From Misgurnus anguillicaudatus (lineage: Eukaryota; Chordata; Actinopteri; Cypriniformes; Cobitidae): a DNA stretch of 64,000 nt. Location: NCBI RefSeq assembly GCF_027580225.2, contig NC_073342.2:11652501-11716500 (forward strand), in the 5' to 3' direction. Each line of letters opens with the position of its first letter. Positions within the stretch are counted from its first letter, which is position 1. The position numbers were made by a program, and so were the translations under genes. The notes under the pieces were generated by a model. That model saw only the letters and a program-made list of their open reading frames with translations. It was not told the origin of the DNA and did not search any database. Below are positions 60,513 to 64,000 of this stretch, piece after piece.

Positions 60513-61659
60513 CTGAATAAGAATATAGAGCCATTTACACAATCCTCTGAAGTCTTTGTTCCTTAGGCTATACCTGGTATCGAGATTATCCATACTACAT
60601 TTTCCTAATACATTTAAAATAACATGCCATAATAATTCATACAACAGTGTACATTATTGTGATAATAACATGAGTAAATTAATAAAAATGTTGATTTATA
60701 TTGACCATGTTTGTTTTGGTACTCATAATGATGAAAAAGACATTAAAGCTACAAATGAAACAGACTTGAATTTGGCTCATTTTATAAGAATTCACCATTT
60801 AAAAGAAAAACAGCCTTGAAAGGGTACACTAGAAGGTTTAAGGTGCAAATACAAAACAGGAGTTTTCAAACTTAAGTTCCAGTGGGTCCTCAGAAAATTT
60901 CAAAAGATTAAAGACAAAGCAAAAAATGTGAAAAGTGTAGCCAATTACTTGGGGTGTTTGTTTCTTTAAAAAGAATATGGATATATTTTAGGAAAGGGGT
61001 CCCTTGCCAAATGTTCCTCATATGTGGGGGTCCCTGCCATTAAAAAGTTTGAAAACCCCTGGACTAAAACACAGAAACACTTTGAAAATAACTAACATCT
61101 TAACAGAAAAAAAACGCTGTTATTCAACATTCAAATGAACTTCAGCGATCATCCAAAATGCATGTTTCTTTACTTTATTAGTCGATTCAAAAAATGAAAA
61201 TAACACAGCTACATCGTCCACTGGGGCGGTTCACATTTCGCGTCTAAAACCGTGCCCTTTCCTCATTCTTTTCAATGCGCACTTGCCATTTATAAAAGTT
61301 GAAGTATTTTCAACTGGCTGCTGCGCCACCACGCCTGAAAAAACTGTGTCGCTTTCTATGAGCGCGCTTGCCGCACATCTACATTCCAAATAATGTACTT
61401 GCGCAAAAGATGCGAAATGTAAACCGCCCCCAGACATCATTTATTGGATGGCATACCTCACTGTGAGGTAACAGTCTAATATTCAAAGCATCTGGCACAT
61501 TCACATAGTGGAAGTAATAACTAAAAGTTTTCAGCTCATCTTGTATATAAATGTATTGCTGCTCAAACCGAGTTCAGAGGCAGGTATGATAGAAAATTAT
61601 TTACTGGGGAAAAAACAGCAAAACGTTTTGTGTTTAAGTGGACCACTTCCAAACACAAT

Positions 61660-62605
61660 ACACTAAAAAAATCTGGGTTGTTTTCAACCCATTGTTGGCT
61701 CACAAAGGGACAAAATAGTCTTTGGGTTAAATTAAACCAATTAGATTTTTTATATTTGACCCAACAAGGGGTTAAAACACAGCATTTTAGTTTAAAACAA
61801 CCCAGTATACACTGTAAAAAATGTTGCACTTAAATTTTTAATCTTGACTAGTGATGAGTTAAGTTAAAGGCAAACACCACCGTTTTTCACTATTTTACTA
61901 AGTTCTTACCTCAACTTAGACAAATGAATACATACCAATCTTTTTTCAATGTGTGCACTTAATCCCTACACAGCGCGTCGTGAATGTGCCAGCACCCAGC
62001 CCAGCCCCATCCATTCCCCAGGATCCAAACAGGGATGAACCCGGAAGCCAGCAAACACTTTCATGCCCTCCCCACTTAAAGACCGTTACGTGAGCAGTTA
62101 CACAAGTAAGTATGGTGGCACAAAATTAATGAATGAATAAAAAATGAGAACTATATTGTATGGCGGCAATACAGTTCTCATTTTTTATCTGCTTAAAAAA
62201 TTTTGTGTCACATAACTACTCATGTAATACTCTTTAAATAGGGAAAACATGGAAGTGCCTGGTGGCTTCAAAATTCATCCCTGTCTGGATCCCAAGGAAT
62301 GAATGGGGCCAGGCCAAATGCCAACACATTCACAACGCGCCGTGCAAAGATGAAGTGCACGCATTGAAAAAAGACAGTATTAATTAGTCTAAGTTGAGGT
62401 AAGAACATACAATATTGAGCTAATTCAACTTTGTTTTATAAGTTCCAGCAACTCATCACTAGTCAAGATAAAAAATTTAAATAACTTGATTATATTTAAA
62501 AATGTAAATGCAAAAACATTTTTTTACAGTGTGCGTTAAATTACAACCCAACGGGTTGGTTTCGTTCCTTTTTGAGAATAACCCAGCATTCTTTACAGTG
62601 TATTG
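61660..62605. repeat. Nested foldback repeats (three layers)
   Basis: Outer ends CTGGGTTGTTTTCAACCC and CCCAACGGGTTGG...AATAACCCAG. The middle layer (about 61812-62533) runs from CACTGTAAAAAATGTTGCAC to TTTTTTTACAGTGTG, with GACTAGTGATGAGTT pairing AACTCATCACTAGTC. The inner layer (about 61864-62410) is a palindrome with TTCTTACCTCAACTTAGAC / GTCTAAGTTGAGGTAAGAA, CACGCGCC-like and AATGAGAACT/AGTTCTCATT arms. None has coding capacity. Confidence 0.75.
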
Positions 62606-64000
62606 TCAAATTAAAATATTTGATTAGAATGTTGTTTTTAATTTTTTTACTTTTTAAATGTATACATTCATTAAAACATTATAAAATGGATTTATTGATA
62701 TGGCACATTCTTGCATACTGTTGGCATATTGCTTGAAAACATGCAAAATTTGCATACGTGCTAAATCTATGTAAAAAGCAAGCAGTTTCAATGTCTCGGA
62801 AACATTAAGCAGACTTTGTGAAACAATTTATCTCATGTTTCGGCACACTGAAGCTATTCAATGTAATCTGTGCATGTGTAGAGTTAAGAGTTAATGCAAG
62901 TTTAGACAGGACTGCATCGATGGCACTAGATTTGACAGAGAGAACAATCATTACTATTCACATACTGCATGTATGCTCTTTGATTCACAAAAAACTTAGA
63001 TATACAACAGATGACACAGTGATGATAATAATAAGGCTTTATCAAATAACGTGAACCAAACAACTTCAACATTGTGCAAAACTGAGAACATTCGTGAATG
63101 AAAGTATGGAAATTTAGAAAACAATACGATAATGGGGAGTCCGTAAGAATTTTGTAGAACATGCTCTATTATAATAAAGCAACATATTATTAATAAGTGT
63201 TTGACGTATAGTTAATAATATACAAAGAGTAAATATATATATTGTATATTGCACCGGTACATTAAATGAAATTTAGTGGCAAGGCAAGATAACGCTAAAA
63301 GTCTGTAAAAAATATGCTGCTGGACATAACATGTGAAATAAAATACTTTAAAAGTGTCAAGAATGAACTGAGACTATTAAAAACTTTGTTCTTATATGAG
63401 TCTGCTTTCAGGTAGGGCTAAGGATTAATCGCAACAAATCGTTTGCAGAATAAAAGTTTATAAATGTGTGTGTGTGTATAATAATTATGTATATATATAT
63501 ATAAATACACACACTCCTGCATGTATATATTTAAAAAATATTCACATGTGTATATACATTTTTATATTTATATATAATTTATATTATATAGAAATATAAA
63601 TACTTAATATATACATCTATTTTTTTCTTAGAATTATACATGCATGTGTGTGTATTTATATATACATAATAGCCAATAGTAAAAGGTCACACGCCATGTT
63701 TGCAGTCTGCACTTGAATCAAATTAAAAGTCTGTGTAAACTATTTACCATTGATTGTATGTGAAGTACAAATGCTGTAGGTTTAACCATATATATTTGGT
63801 ATGGGTGTACACCAGTGGCTGTTGCACATAAAATATAAAACCAGACAATCACACACAACGCAAAACATTTATAACAAAGAAACATTTTTTTTTAATGGCT
63901 GTAAGGCAATCAAACCTTGCATATTTATATATTTGAAACCTTTAAATGAGTTTATATATTGGTTGTAAACTGCACATTATAGGTGCCGAATCGCATAAAA
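62606..64000. other. AT-rich distal end, no gene seen
   Basis: TA/CA-rich simple sequence lies at about 63455-63670 (ATATATATA with ACACAC and GTGTGT). Short open frames here have no domain, splice or repeat support. Confidence 0.35.

Overview
The window looks like teleost fish DNA, probably cyprinid-like. It holds five recognisable vertebrate genes with many small exons and GT-AG introns, spaced by AT-rich DNA full of short fish-type transposons, foldback MITEs, Tc1-like elements, LINE tails and hAT footprints. All functional names come from reading translated exons against remembered protein families. No database search was run.

Layout. 1-4.8 kb is mostly mobile DNA: a Tc1-like fragment, a probable solo LTR, foldback DNA and the 3' end of a LINE. 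4.80-5.92 kb holds the last two exons of an unrecognised plus-strand gene; the two exons are tandem duplicates at their 5' ends. 5.9-9.4 kb is MITE-rich with no gene seen. 9.71-34.37 kb (minus) is a complete class V myosin of the MYO5A type, which I resolved into 40 coding exons joining in frame to 1802 codons. 37.04-37.83 kb (minus) is ARPP19, beside MYO5A as in mammals. 40.08-40.85 kb (minus) is the Golgi SNARE BET1L/GS15, head to head with a Kir6-type KATP-channel pore gene at 41.99-46.86 kb (plus). 46.9-50.6 kb is a run of TTAA-flanked foldback elements, one inserted inside another. 51.62-56.12 kb (minus) is a CD59-like GPI-anchored complement regulator whose second intron carries a Tc1-like element inside an ATAAC satellite. 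56.2-64 kb has no firm gene: a long dispersed repeat ending in an 18-bp minisatellite, one candidate terminal exon (60.42-60.51 kb) and a nested set of foldback repeats.

Gene functions. The genes do not form an operon-like unit. They cover actin-based organelle transport (myosin Va), mitotic PP2A-B55 inhibition (ARPP19), Golgi membrane fusion (BET1L), metabolic K+ conductance (Kir6) and complement protection (CD59). From memory, MYO5A/ARPP19 lie on human 15q21 while BET1L, KCNJ11 and CD59 lie on 11p, so the window would span a junction of two human syntenic blocks.

Most interesting signals: the duplicated-exon gene of unknown identity; a Kir6 gene with four coding introns, a divergent tail and no RKR retention signal; a myosin intron whose 3' splice region lies inside a MITE where a human exon appears to be missing; and nested transposons with internal empty-site controls that date the order of insertion.
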